Positions 24,749-32,984 of a stretch of DNA of 64,000 nt are shown piece after piece. This DNA comes from Rhodococcus koreensis. Its GTDB lineage: Bacteria; Actinomycetota; Actinomycetes; Mycobacteriales; Mycobacteriaceae. The DNA is taken from the NCBI RefSeq assembly GCF_900105905.1, contig NZ_FNSV01000005.1, positions 8,211,501-8,275,500 on the forward strand, read 5' to 3'. Position 1 is the first letter of the stretch. Every line of letters starts with the position of its first letter. The notes beneath the pieces were generated by a model that made no database searches, was not told the DNA's origin, and saw nothing but the letters and a program-made list of their open reading frames with translations. The translations under genes were made by a program, and so were the position numbers.

Positions 24749-25384
24749 ATGACCGTCTCCACGATTGCCGTCCTCGACTACGGCTCCGGCAACTTGCATT
24801 CGGCCACCCGCGCTCTGGCCCGGACCGGCGCGCGCGTCGAGGTCACGTCCGATCACAAGGTCGCACTCGCGGCCGACGGTCTCGTCGTTCCCGGCGTCGG
24901 CGCCTTCGCGGCGTGTATGGAGGGGCTCCGCGCGGTGCGGGGGGAGCGGATCATCGGTCAGCGTCTGGCCGGCGGACGGCCGGTCCTGGGGATCTGCGTC
25001 GGCATGCAGATCCTCTTCGAACGCGGCGTCGAGTTCGGCGTCGAGGCGGAAGGCTGCGGCGAATGGCCCGGCACCGTCGAACGGCTCCAGGCCGACGTGC
25101 TGCCGCACATGGGGTGGAACACCGTCGAGGCACCGGGCAACAGCACGCTGTTCGCCGGTATCGATCCCGACACCCGGTTCTACTTCGTCCACTCGTACGC
25201 TGCCCAGACCTGGGAACTGCCGACGCCGGAGCGGCTGGCGCCGCCCGCCCTGACCTGGGCCGATCACGGCGGCAAGTTCCTCGCCGCCGTCGAGAACGGC
25301 GCACTGTCCGCCACCCAGTTCCACCCCGAGAAGTCCGGCGACGCGGGCGCTGAACTGCTCCGCAACTGGGTTCGCAGTCTGTGA
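24749..25384 (+). CDS. hisH: Imidazole glycerol phosphate synthase, glutamine amidotransferase subunit
   Basis: A 211-residue class I amidotransferase supplying ammonia to HisF. The nucleophile Cys83 is in LGICVGMQ; the His192/Glu194 pair is in QFHPEKS. The N-terminus IAVLDYGSGNLHS is typical. A 4-nt overlap couples it to the small membrane protein gene downstream. HisF, its partner, is encoded 1.8 kb further on in the same operon. Confidence 0.97.
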   Translation: MTVSTIAVLDYGSGNLHSATRALARTGARVEVTSDHKVALAADGLVVPGVGAFAACMEGLRAVRGERIIGQRLAGGRPVLGICVGMQILFERGVEFGVEAEGCGEWPGTVERLQADVLPHMGWNTVEAPGNSTLFAGIDPDTRFYFVHSYAAQTWELPTPERLAPPALTWADHGGKFLAAVENGALSATQFHPEKSGDAGAELLRNWVRSL

Positions 25385-25638
25385 CCGAACCCGGGGACGG
25401 GCGCGGCGACCTGTCGATCGGCAGGCTCGCCGTGTACGCGATGGGCGCCGCCACCGCGGTCCTGGTCCTCGCGACCGTGATCATTCTGGTGCTGAAACCG
25501 GGCCCCGTCCTCGGGCTGATCGTCGGGTTGCTCGGCGTCGCCGGTGCGATCGCCGCCATGGGTTACGTGTCGAAACGCATGACCCGCAACGCCTACGGCC
25601 GCGACCCCGAGGACCCGAAGCCGGGTTCCGACCGCTGA
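25381..25638 (+). CDS. Small two-helix membrane protein (85 aa) in the his operon
   Basis: An 85-residue protein overlapping hisH by 4 nt. It has a short polar N-terminus, two hydrophobic helices (VYAMGAATAVLVLATVIILV; VLGLIVGLLGVAGAIAAM) and a basic then acidic tail (VSKRMTRNAYGRDPEDPKPG). I do not recognise a function. Tight coupling suggests real expression with the his genes. Confidence 0.6.
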   Translation: MTEPGDGRGDLSIGRLAVYAMGAATAVLVLATVIILVLKPGPVLGLIVGLLGVAGAIAAMGYVSKRMTRNAYGRDPEDPKPGSDR

Positions 25639-25643
25639 GCGAC

Positions 25644-25649
25644 TAGGGT
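25644..25649 (+). promoter_or_regulatory. -10-like box before hisA
   Basis: TAGGGT ends 8 nt before the hisA GTG; the 19-nt gap after the preceding gene has no ribosome site. Consistent with a leaderless transcript. Confidence 0.35.
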
Positions 25650-25657
25650 TGTCGCAC

Positions 25658-26392
25658 GTGAGCCTGGTCCTTTTGCCTGCTGTAGATGTCGTCAACGGTG
25701 AAGCTGTTCGCCTCGTCCAGGGGGAGGCAGGAAGCGAGACCGGATACGGCTCGCCTCGTGATGCCGCCCTCGCATGGCAGAACGACGGTGCCGAGTGGGT
25801 CCACATCGTCGACCTCGACGCCGCCTTCGGTCGCGGCTCGAACCGTGAACTCCTCGCCGACGTGGTGGGGGAACTCGACGTTCAGGTGGAACTGTCCGGC
25901 GGAATCCGCGACGACGCGTCGCTCGAGGCCGCACTGGCCACCGGCTGCGGTCGCGTCAACCTCGGCACCGCCGCCATCGAGAACCCCGAGTGGTGTGCCC
26001 GCGCCATCGCCAAGTACGGCGAGAAGATCGCCGTCGGTCTCGACGTGCGCCTCGTCGACGGTGAGTACCAGCTTCGCGGCCGCGGGTGGGTCACCGAGGG
26101 CGGGAACCTGTGGGAGACCCTCGCCCGGCTCGACAAGGACGGCTGCTCCCGCTACGTCGTCACCGACGTGAGCAAGGACGGCACTCTCACCGGCCCCAAT
26201 CTCGAACTCCTCGCGCAGGTCTGCGCGGCCACCGACGCCCCCGTCGTCGCCTCGGGTGGTGTGTCCACCATCGACGACCTCCGGGCGATCGCCGGACTCG
26301 TCGACCAGGGCGTCGAGGGATCCATCGTCGGCAAGGCGCTGTACGCGGGGCGGTTCACCCTCCCCGAGGCGCTCGCCGCGGTCTCGGGCTGA
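25658..26392 (+). CDS. priA: Phosphoribosyl isomerase HisA (probably bifunctional PriA)
   Basis: A 244-residue TIM-barrel isomerase acting on ProFAR in histidine synthesis. The two catalytic aspartates are Asp10 (LLPAVDVVNG) and the later one in VTDVSKDGTLTG. The GTG at 25658 gives the usual N-terminus (SLVLLPAVD). In actinobacteria this protein also performs the TrpF reaction. The window has trpE, trpC, trpB and trpA but no trpF, which fits a bifunctional PriA. That second role is inferred from family knowledge. Confidence 0.93.
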   Translation: MSLVLLPAVDVVNGEAVRLVQGEAGSETGYGSPRDAALAWQNDGAEWVHIVDLDAAFGRGSNRELLADVVGELDVQVELSGGIRDDASLEAALATGCGRVNLGTAAIENPEWCARAIAKYGEKIAVGLDVRLVDGEYQLRGRGWVTEGGNLWETLARLDKDGCSRYVVTDVSKDGTLTGPNLELLAQVCAATDAPVVASGGVSTIDDLRAIAGLVDQGVEGSIVGKALYAGRFTLPEALAAVSG

Positions 26393-26401
26393 GTTCGCGC
26401 C

Positions 26402-27235
26402 ATGGCCCTGTCCCGCGATCCCCGGGAACTCCTCGCCGTTGCCAGTGAGCTGCTCGACGGAGTGCACGACCGGTTCGTCTCCGGGGTGGGTGCGCCCAGC
26501 GCCGTCCACAAGGGCCCCGACGATTTCGCGACCGCCGTCGACCTCGAACTCGAGAAGCGGCTGACCGGCGAGCTGCGTGACCGGACCGGCATCGACGTCC
26601 ACGGCGAGGAGTTCGGCGGACCCGACCTCGACAGTGGACCCGTCTGGGTGCTCGACCCCATCGACGGCACCTTCAACTATTCGGCCGGTCTGCCCACCGC
26701 GGGCACGCTGCTCGCGCTCCTCGACGACGGGGTTCCCGTTCTCGGTCTCACGTGGCTGCCGCTCGTCGGGCGGCGCTACGCGGCCGTCGCGGACGGCCCG
26801 TTGCTCGAGGGCGGTCAGCCGCTGCCGAGTCTCGGCCGCACGTCGCTGGCGTCGTCGATCGTGGGCTTGGGGGCGCTGAACATCGACAGTCGCGGGCGGA
26901 TCCCCGGCGCGTACCGGTTGCAGGTCCTCGCGCAGCTCAGCCGGGTGTCCTCGCGGATCCGGATCCACGGGTCCACCGGGGTCGACCTCGCGTTCACCGC
27001 GGCCGGAATACTCGGCGGTGCGGTGGTGTTCGGCCACAATGCGTGGGACAACGCGGCCGGTGTGGCGCTGGTGCGCGCCGCGGGCGGTGTGGTGACCGAT
27101 CTGGGCGGCAAGCCCTGGACGGTGATGTCCGATTCGGTGCTCGCCGGAGCGCCCGGGGTGCACGGCGAAATTCTCGATATCCTCGGATCACTGGGTGATC
27201 CCCGTTCCGAGCCTTCAGGAGGGCGTACGCAATGA
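26402..27235 (+). CDS. impA: Inositol-monophosphatase-family phosphatase (ImpA-like, possible histidinol-phosphatase)
   Basis: A 277-residue Mg-dependent phosphatase. Metal-site motifs are HGEEFGG, LDPIDGTFNYSAG and the C-terminal WDNAAGVALVRAAGG. It lies between hisA and hisF and overlaps hisF by 4 nt. The same location holds impA (Rv1604) in mycobacteria. Known activities in the family include inositol monophosphatase and, in actinobacteria, histidinol-phosphate phosphatase. The latter step is otherwise unassigned in this operon, because HisB here lacks a phosphatase domain. Which substrate it prefers cannot be decided from sequence. Confidence 0.85.
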   Translation: MALSRDPRELLAVASELLDGVHDRFVSGVGAPSAVHKGPDDFATAVDLELEKRLTGELRDRTGIDVHGEEFGGPDLDSGPVWVLDPIDGTFNYSAGLPTAGTLLALLDDGVPVLGLTWLPLVGRRYAAVADGPLLEGGQPLPSLGRTSLASSIVGLGALNIDSRGRIPGAYRLQVLAQLSRVSSRIRIHGSTGVDLAFTAAGILGGAVVFGHNAWDNAAGVALVRAAGGVVTDLGGKPWTVMSDSVLAGAPGVHGEILDILGSLGDPRSEPSGGRTQ

Positions 27236-28005
27236 CTCTGGCGGTTCGAGTGATCCCGTGTCTGGACGTCGATGCCGGACGCGTCGTCAAGGGCGTCAAC
27301 TTCGAGAACCTGCGGGACGCGGGCGACCCCGTCGAACTGGCGGCCGCGTACGACGCCCAGGGCGCCGATGAGCTCACGTTCCTCGACGTCACCGCGTCGA
27401 CCGCCGACCGGGGCACCATGCTCGACGTGGTCAGCCGGACGGCGGAACAGGTGTTCATCCCGCTCACGGTCGGCGGCGGTGTCCGCACCGTCGAGGACGT
27501 CGACCGGTTGCTGCGTGCCGGCGCCGACAAGGTGAGCGTCAACACCGCCGCGATCGCGCGGCCCGAGTTGCTCCGCGAACTGAGCGAACGGTTCGGCTCC
27601 CAGTGCATCGTGCTGTCGGTGGACGCGCGCACCGTGCCGCAGGGCCAACCGGACACCCCGTCGGGGTGGGAGGTCACGACCCACGGCGGCAAGCGCAGCA
27701 CCGGCATCGACGCGGTCGAGTGGGCGGTCCGCGGCGCCGAACTGGGCGTAGGGGAGATCCTGCTCAACTCGATGGACGCGGACGGCACGAAGGCCGGTTT
27801 CGACCTGCCGATGATCCGCGCGGTCCGCGCCGCCGTGCACGTGCCGGTGATCGCCAGCGGGGGAGCGGGCGCCGTCGAGCACTTCGCACCCGCCGTCGGA
27901 GCCGGCGCGGACGCCGTCCTCGCCGCCAGTGTCTTCCACTTCGGCGACATGACGATCGGCGACGTCAAGAAGTCCATGCGTGCAGAAGGGATCACCGTCC
28001 GATGA
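27232..28005 (+). CDS. hisF: Imidazole glycerol phosphate synthase, cyclase subunit
   Basis: A 257-residue TIM-barrel cyclase partner of HisH. The catalytic aspartates lie in VIPCLDVDAGRVVKG and in ILLNSMDADGTKAGFD. Other family marks are PLTVGGGVRT, DKVSVNTAAI and IASGGAGAVEHF. The ATG overlaps impA, and the stop overlaps the hisI ATG by 4 nt. Confidence 0.97.
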   Translation: MTLAVRVIPCLDVDAGRVVKGVNFENLRDAGDPVELAAAYDAQGADELTFLDVTASTADRGTMLDVVSRTAEQVFIPLTVGGGVRTVEDVDRLLRAGADKVSVNTAAIARPELLRELSERFGSQCIVLSVDARTVPQGQPDTPSGWEVTTHGGKRSTGIDAVEWAVRGAELGVGEILLNSMDADGTKAGFDLPMIRAVRAAVHVPVIASGGAGAVEHFAPAVGAGADAVLAASVFHFGDMTIGDVKKSMRAEGITVR

Positions 28006-28346
28006 GTCTCGACCCGGCCATCGCGTCACGGCTCAAGCGCAACGAGGCGGGACTGTTCAATGCCGTCGCGCAGGAAAGGTCGACGGGCGACGTCCTGATG
28101 GTGGCGTGGATGGACGACGAGGCCCTCGCACGCACCCTCGAGACCCGTAAGGGCACGTACTATTCCCGCTCCCGTCAGCAGTACTGGGTGAAGGGCGAGA
28201 CGTCCGGTCACACGCAGTACGTCCACGAGGTGCGGCTCGACTGCGACGGCGACACCGTGCTGCTCGTCGTCGACCAGGAGGGGGCGGCGTGCCACACGGG
28301 CACGCACACCTGCTTCGACTCGGACGTCCTGCTCGCCGCCGACTAG
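28002..28346 (+). CDS. hisI: Phosphoribosyl-AMP cyclohydrolase
   Basis: A 114-residue single-domain enzyme opening the purine ring of PR-AMP. It has the Mg-site region LDCDGD and the zinc cysteines in CDGD...ACHTGTHTC. The motif WMDDEALARTLETRKGTYYSRSRQQYWVKG-type segment begins at ~residue 33. There is no HisE domain fused, as usual in actinobacteria. It is the last his gene of the cluster, coupled to hisF. Confidence 0.96.
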   Translation: MSLDPAIASRLKRNEAGLFNAVAQERSTGDVLMVAWMDDEALARTLETRKGTYYSRSRQQYWVKGETSGHTQYVHEVRLDCDGDTVLLVVDQEGAACHTGTHTCFDSDVLLAAD

Positions 28347-28396
28347 CGCAGCGGCCCTCGGCGGGATGTTCGTATGCCCTCGGGCAGGATGTCGGC

Positions 28397-28576
28397 ATGC
28401 CACTTATTCAGATCAGTCAGACGCCGGGGCTCACGGCGGAGCAGAAGCGTGCCACGATCGAGGCCGTCACGAAGGCGTACGCCGACGCGACGGGTAAGAA
28501 TGCGGCGACGGTGTGGGTGACGATCACCGAGGTGCCGCGCGACAGCTGGGGTGTCGGCGGGACGCCGCTGGGGTGA
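28397..28576 (+). CDS. 4-oxalocrotonate tautomerase family small protein
   Basis: A 59-residue protein beginning Met-Pro, so that Pro becomes the N-terminal catalytic base after Met removal, as in 4-oxalocrotonate tautomerases. The sequence PLIQISQTPGLTAEQKRATIEAVTKA fits the beta-alpha start of the fold, and VWVTITEVPRDSWGVGG fits the second strand. It lies 50 nt after hisI. No clear ribosome site is visible. The natural substrate is unknown. Confidence 0.75.
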   Translation: MPLIQISQTPGLTAEQKRATIEAVTKAYADATGKNAATVWVTITEVPRDSWGVGGTPLG

Positions 28577-28602
28577 GCTGTCGGGACGCCGCTGGGGTGA
28601 GC
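28558..28602. repeat. Short tandem duplication at the tautomerase stop
   Basis: A 21-nt sequence (CGGGACGCCGCTGGGGTGAG, then C) occurs at 28558-28578 and again at 28582-28602, period 24. The first copy contains the tautomerase stop codon. Confidence 0.7.
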
Positions 28603-28607
28603 GGCGG

Positions 28608-29117
28608 TCAGGCCTTGCCGGTTCCCGAGGCGATGCTCTTGTCGAGTTGGGTGAGCATGGCGCCGGACAGTTCGGACAGTTGACGGACCTGGTCGGCGGA
28701 GAGGCCGTCGAAGATCAGTGACCGGACGGATTCGACGTGCGGCGGCGCGGCCTCGACGACCTTGGCCATGCCTTCGTCGGTGAGGACGGCGTCGGAGCCG
28801 CGGCTGCCGCGGATGCTTTCGCGGCGCACCCAGCCGGCTTTCTCCATTTTGGTGACGACGTGGGACAGCCGGGACAGGGACGCGTTGGCGCGCTGTGCGA
28901 GCAGGGACAGCTGCAGGCGCCGGTTCGATTCGCCGGACAGTGAGGCGAGGACGAAGTACTCGAAGTGGGTGAGTGCCGAGTCGCGTTGGAGCTGGGTGTC
29001 CAGTGCGGCGGGGAGCCGGGTGACCAGTGCGATGAGGGTGAGCCAGGCCTCCTGCTGCTCTGCGTCGAGCCATCGGGTGCCGGGCTCTGTCGACGTGCCC
29101 TCGTCGTTACCACTCAT
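28608..29117 (-). CDS. MarR-family transcriptional regulator
   Basis: A 169-residue winged-helix regulator from the ATG at 29117 (GGAGG 9 nt upstream; an in-frame ATG at 29171 lacks a ribosome site). Key parts are LTHFEYFVLASLSGE, the recognition region LSLLAQRANASLSRLSHVVTKMEKAGWVRRE and the wing RGSRGSDAVLTDEG. It is divergent from a LigB-type dioxygenase gene; TTGAAGGTTCAA lies between them. MarR proteins of this kind often respond to aromatic compounds or oxidants. Confidence 0.85.
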   Translation of the reverse strand: MSGNDEGTSTEPGTRWLDAEQQEAWLTLIALVTRLPAALDTQLQRDSALTHFEYFVLASLSGESNRRLQLSLLAQRANASLSRLSHVVTKMEKAGWVRRESIRGSRGSDAVLTDEGMAKVVEAAPPHVESVRSLIFDGLSADQVRQLSELSGAMLTQLDKSIASGTGKA

Positions 29118-29244
29118 CGGTGGTGTCCTCCGTCCGTACGTCGCTCCATGCGTGTGCAGCGTGTCCTCCATAGTTAGCACGCCGCGGGGCCGATTCGTGC
29201 CCGGGGAATAGTTGCCGCGCCCACGGGTTGACTCCTATAGTAAC

Positions 29245-29256
29245 TTGAAGGTTCAA
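29245..29256. promoter_or_regulatory. Candidate MarR operator
   Basis: TTGAA-GG-TTCAA, a perfect 5-2-5 palindrome between the MarR gene and the dioxygenase, in an AT-richer stretch (TATAGTAAC before it). Confidence 0.5.
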
Positions 29257-29319
29257 CATTGAGGCGGCGGTGATCCGGCCGGCGTCCTCGATGAGGGATC
29301 TCGATCCGAAGGAGTCGCG

Positions 29320-30099
29320 ATGACCGCCACCATGCCCGCACTGTTCCTCAGCCATGGTGCGCCACCGCTGGTGGACAGCGACCTGTGGGTGTCGCAGCTG
29401 GCGAAGTGGGCGGGCGACCTGCCACGGCCCAAGGCCATTCTCATGGTGTCGGCACATTGGGAATCGGCGCCGCTCACGATCGGATCCACCACCACCGGCA
29501 CCCCCCTCGTCTACGACTTCGGGGGCTTCCCCGAACGGTTCTACCGGACAACGTACGAGTCGCCCGGCGCCCCCGAACTCGCGGCGCAGGTCGTGTCCCT
29601 GATGCCGGACGACGAGACCGTGTCGCACCAGCCGCATCGCGGCCTCGACCACGGCGCCTACGTGCCGTTGACGGTCATGTACCCCGATGCCGACATCCCG
29701 GTCCTCCAGATCTCGCTACCGACCCTCGATCCGCAACGGCTGCTGCACCTCGGTGAGCGGCTGCGTCCCCTGCGCGAGCAGGGCGTGCTGATCGTCGGGT
29801 CCGGATTCACCACCCACGGACTGCCGTTCCTGCGCGACCCGTCACCCGACGCGAAGGCGCCGGGCTGGTCCTCGGAGTTCGACGCCTGGGCGGACGAGCG
29901 TCTCGCCGCGGGCGACGTGGATTCGCTGATCGATTTCCGCTCGCTCGCGCCGGGCATGCCGTACGCACACCCGACGATCGAGCACTTCGCGCCGCTCTTC
30001 GTCACGCTCGGCGCGTCGAGCGACCCCGAGCAGATTCCCCGGCAGGTGATCGACGGTTTCTGGATGGGACTGGCCAAGCGGTCGATTCAGGTGTCCTGA
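29320..30099 (+). CDS. LigB-family extradiol dioxygenase (DODA type)
   Basis: A 259-residue non-heme iron or zinc protein of the class III extradiol type. Metal-ligand regions are LFLSHGAPPL (His), SAHWES (His), GLDHGAYVPL (His) and SGFTTHGLPF (His). These proteins cleave catechol-like rings, for example DOPA dioxygenase; the substrate here is not known. The ATG follows GAAGGAG. It is divergent from a MarR regulator, suggesting induction by an aromatic or quinone compound. Its last 13 nt overlap the convergent peroxiredoxin gene. Confidence 0.85.
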   Translation: MTATMPALFLSHGAPPLVDSDLWVSQLAKWAGDLPRPKAILMVSAHWESAPLTIGSTTTGTPLVYDFGGFPERFYRTTYESPGAPELAAQVVSLMPDDETVSHQPHRGLDHGAYVPLTVMYPDADIPVLQISLPTLDPQRLLHLGERLRPLREQGVLIVGSGFTTHGLPFLRDPSPDAKAPGWSSEFDAWADERLAAGDVDSLIDFRSLAPGMPYAHPTIEHFAPLFVTLGASSDPEQIPRQVIDGFWMGLAKRSIQVS

Positions 30100-30551
30100 C
30101 GCGTCCGGAGGAAGGCTAGTGCCTGATCACCGTGCGTGTTCGCGCGGAACTCGCTCGAGATGACCTCGAGCACGGTGCGGTCGGTGTCGATGACAAACGT
30201 CGACCGCTTGACCGGGGCGAGTTTGCCGAGCAGTCCGCGGCGGACGCCGAACTGCTCCGCGACGGCTCCGTCGGCGTCCGACAGCAGCGGGTAATCGAAG
30301 GACTGCGCCTGCGCGAACGACGCCTGCTTCGCCACCGCATCGGTGCTGATCCCGGCGCGCGACGCCCCCACGGCGGAGAACTCCGTTCCGAGGTCCCGGA
30401 AGTGGCAGGCCTCGGCGGTGCAGACCGGCGTCGACGCCGCAGGGTAGAAGAACAGCACGAGGGGGCCGTCCTCGAGGAGGCTCGACAGCGATCGTTCGAT
30501 GCCGTCCTGATCGGGCAGGGTGAATTCCGGTGCGAGCTGACCTGGCTTCAT
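30087..30551 (-). CDS. bcp: Peroxiredoxin, Bcp/PrxQ type
   Basis: A 154-residue thiol peroxidase reducing hydroperoxides with thioredoxin. The peroxidatic and resolving cysteines are in TPVCTAEACHF, spaced as in the Bcp subfamily; a phenylalanine-rich strand LVLFFYPAAS precedes them. The ATG at 30551 gives the standard N-terminus MKPGQLAPEFTLPDQDG. A Bcp homologue (bcpB) is upstream of trpE in mycobacteria too. It is divergent from trpE and its 3' end overlaps the dioxygenase gene. Confidence 0.92.
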   Translation of the reverse strand: MKPGQLAPEFTLPDQDGIERSLSSLLEDGPLVLFFYPAASTPVCTAEACHFRDLGTEFSAVGASRAGISTDAVAKQASFAQAQSFDYPLLSDADGAVAEQFGVRRGLLGKLAPVKRSTFVIDTDRTVLEVISSEFRANTHGDQALAFLRTRQDT

Positions 30552-30610
30552 GGGTGCCGAGGCTACCCGCGCACGCAGACGGTGCGAGTGCGCCTGGGAT
30601 GATGGTCGGC

Positions 30611-32197
30611 ATGCACGGCGAGCCCACCACGATTCCCGCACCCGAGTCCGCCGCCACCCCGGCCGACGGCGGGTCCGACTCGACCACCACACGTGAGCAG
30701 TTCCACGCTCTCGCCGCCGAACACCGGGTCGTCCCGGTGACGCGCAAGGTGCTGGCAGACGCGGAAACACCGTTGTCTGCCTACACCAAGCTGGCGGCGA
30801 ACCGGCCCGGCACCTTCCTGCTCGAGTCGGCGGAGAACGGCCGATCGTGGTCGCGATGGTCGTTCATCGGCGCGGGCAGTCCCGCCGCACTGACCGTCGT
30901 CGACGGTGAAGCAGCCTGGTACGGCAACGTTCCCGCGGGCGCGCCGTCTGGCGGCGATCCGATCGCCGCCCTCGGCCAGACCCTCGAACTACTCCGAAGC
31001 GAGCGGCTGCCCGATCTGCCGCCGCTGACCGGCGGCATGGTCGGCTTCCTCGGGTACGACGCGGTGCGGCGCATCGAGCGCATCGGCGAGCACGCCACCG
31101 ACGACCTGCAGATTCCCGAGATGGTGATGCTGCTGGCGACGGATCTCGCGGCCGTCGACCACCATGAGGGCGCCATCACCCTGATCGCCAACGCCGTCAA
31201 CTGGGACGGCACGGACGAACGCGTCGACGAGGCCTACGACTCCGCGGTGGAGCGGCTGGACCGGATGACACACGCCCTGTCGGCCCCGGCGTCGTCGACC
31301 GTGTCCACGTTCGCGAAACCCGCCCCCGACTACCGCCGTCAGCGCACCACCGAAGGGTTCGGCGCCGACGTGCAGAAACTCGTCGGCGACATCGAGGCCG
31401 GCGAGGCCTTCCAGGTGGTGCTGTCGCAGCGCTTCGAGATCGACTGCACCGCCGACCCGATCGACGTCTACCGGATGCTGCGCGCGTCCAACCCCAGCCC
31501 GTACATGTACCTCCTCAACGTGCCGAACGGCGACGACGAGACCGCGTTCTCGATCGTCGGCTCGAGCCCGGAGGCGCTGGTGACCGTGTCGGAAGGCGTG
31601 GCCACCACGCACCCGATCGCGGGCACCCGGTGGCGCGGGCACACCGAGGAGGAGGACATCCTGCTCGAGAAAGACCTGCTCGCCGACGAGAAGGAGAACG
31701 CGGAGCACCTGATGCTCGTGGACCTGGGTCGCAACGACCTGGGGCGCGTCTGCGAACCGGGCACGGTGAAGGTCCACGACTACCGCCACATCGAGCGGTA
31801 CAGCCACGTGATGCATCTCGTCTCCACCGTCACCGGTCACCTCGCGGACGGCAAGCAGGCCCTCGACGCCGTCACCGCCTGCTTCCCGGCGGGCACCCTG
31901 TCGGGAGCGCCGAAGGTCAGGGCGATGCAGCTGATCGAGGAACTCGAACCCACCCGCCGCGGCATCTACGGCGGCATCATCGGGTACCTCGACTTCGCGG
32001 GTGACGCCGACACGGCCATCGCGATCCGCACCGCCCTGATCAAGGACGGCATCGGGTACGTCCAGGCAGGCGCGGGCGTCGTCGCCGACTCGAACCCCGA
32101 ATACGAGGACACCGAGGCGCGGAACAAGGCGATGGCTGTGCTCAGCGCGATCGCGGCGGCGCACACGCTGAAGACCCTGGGAGGCGACACGCAGTGA
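30611..32197 (+). CDS. trpE: Anthranilate synthase component I
   Basis: A 528-residue chorismate-using enzyme making anthranilate. The N-terminal regulatory part begins EHRVVPVTRKVLADAETPLSAY with the tryptophan-site LLESAENG sequence. The catalytic C-terminal half has SPEALV, PIAGTRWRG, DLGRNDLGRV, GTLSGAPK and YGGIIGYLDF. The start may be 30599, 30602 or 30611; homologues favour 30611 and none has a strong ribosome site. No tryptophan-rich leader peptide is seen before it. The next gene overlaps by 4 nt. The glutaminase partner TrpG is not in this window. Confidence 0.95.
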   Translation: MHGEPTTIPAPESAATPADGGSDSTTTREQFHALAAEHRVVPVTRKVLADAETPLSAYTKLAANRPGTFLLESAENGRSWSRWSFIGAGSPAALTVVDGEAAWYGNVPAGAPSGGDPIAALGQTLELLRSERLPDLPPLTGGMVGFLGYDAVRRIERIGEHATDDLQIPEMVMLLATDLAAVDHHEGAITLIANAVNWDGTDERVDEAYDSAVERLDRMTHALSAPASSTVSTFAKPAPDYRRQRTTEGFGADVQKLVGDIEAGEAFQVVLSQRFEIDCTADPIDVYRMLRASNPSPYMYLLNVPNGDDETAFSIVGSSPEALVTVSEGVATTHPIAGTRWRGHTEEEDILLEKDLLADEKENAEHLMLVDLGRNDLGRVCEPGTVKVHDYRHIERYSHVMHLVSTVTGHLADGKQALDAVTACFPAGTLSGAPKVRAMQLIEELEPTRRGIYGGIIGYLDFAGDADTAIAIRTALIKDGIGYVQAGAGVVADSNPEYEDTEARNKAMAVLSAIAAAHTLKTLGGDTQ

Positions 32198-32898
32198 GCG
32201 ACGCGTCGGAGCCGGCCCGGGACCCCGCGCGGGCGGGGCGCCGCCGATCGATGATCGCGGTGCTGCTCCTCGCCGTCGCCGCAGTGTGCCTGTGGGGCGC
32301 CTCACGGATGACGTGGGTGGAGGTCACCTCCTCCGACGGGCTCGGCGAGGAACGCACGTCGGTGCTCGTGGGCGGCACGTGGGCGGCGGCGCTCACGCCG
32401 CTGGCGCTGACCCTGGTCGCCGCGATCGCCGCGTCGTTCGCCGTGAAGGGCTGGGCCCTGCGCGTGCTGGGTGTGCTCGTCGCGGTGGTGGCCGTCGCGG
32501 CCGCCGTCCCGGCGGTGGGGTTGCTCGTGTCCGGCGCCTCCGACGACGAGGCGGCGCGGCTGGCCGAGCTGCCGGGCCGGGCCGAGGTCCAGTCGGTGTC
32601 CGTGCACGCCGGACCCGCCGTTCTCGTGCTGGTGGGGGCCCTGGCGGCGCTCGCCGCCGCGGTGGAACTGGTCCGCAGGCCGAGGGTGCGGGCGGGGTTG
32701 TCCTCCAAGTACGACAGCCCGGGTGCGCGACGTGACGCAGCGAAGAAGGCCGGTGCCGATTCCGCCGACGGTCCCGTCACCCAGCGCATGCTCTGGGACG
32801 CCCTGGACGCGGGGGAGGACCCCACGGTGGAAGACAAGAAAGCCGAACCTGTCGACCAAGTTGACGGTTCGGACGAAGACCCGGGTACCCGGACGTAA
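32194..32898 (+). CDS. Trp-biosynthesis-associated membrane protein
   Basis: A 234-residue protein with four membrane helices (SMIAVLLLAVAAVCLWGASR; the stretch from TWAAALTPLALTLVAAIAA; VLGVLVAVVAVAAAVPAVGL; VLVLVGALAALAAAVELV) and a charged cytoplasmic tail. It occurs between trpE and trpC in many actinobacteria (Rv1610-like; named Trp-associated transmembrane family). Function unknown. The GTG start overlaps the trpE stop by 4 nt. Confidence 0.8.
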   Translation: MSDASEPARDPARAGRRRSMIAVLLLAVAAVCLWGASRMTWVEVTSSDGLGEERTSVLVGGTWAAALTPLALTLVAAIAASFAVKGWALRVLGVLVAVVAVAAAVPAVGLLVSGASDDEAARLAELPGRAEVQSVSVHAGPAVLVLVGALAALAAAVELVRRPRVRAGLSSKYDSPGARRDAAKKAGADSADGPVTQRMLWDALDAGEDPTVEDKKAEPVDQVDGSDEDPGTRT

Positions 32899-32984
32899 AC
32901 ACAATCAGAGTGCCATCTAGGCTGGCTTCACCCCTGATGATGTTCCTCACATCGGGTTTCTGCCCAGAAAGGACTCGGGCCACG

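Noticed and set aside
23423..25324. A 633-codon minus-strand frame over the MFS and hisH genes
   Set aside because: Extremely Arg/Gly/Asp/His-rich, no recognisable domain, antisense to recognised genes.
29228..29241. TTGACT plus TATAGT as a dioxygenase promoter
   Set aside because: The two boxes are only 2 bp apart, so they cannot be a -35/-10 pair.
30552..30610. Tryptophan leader peptide before trpE
   Set aside because: No open frame with tandem Trp codons and no terminator-like structure in the short gap.
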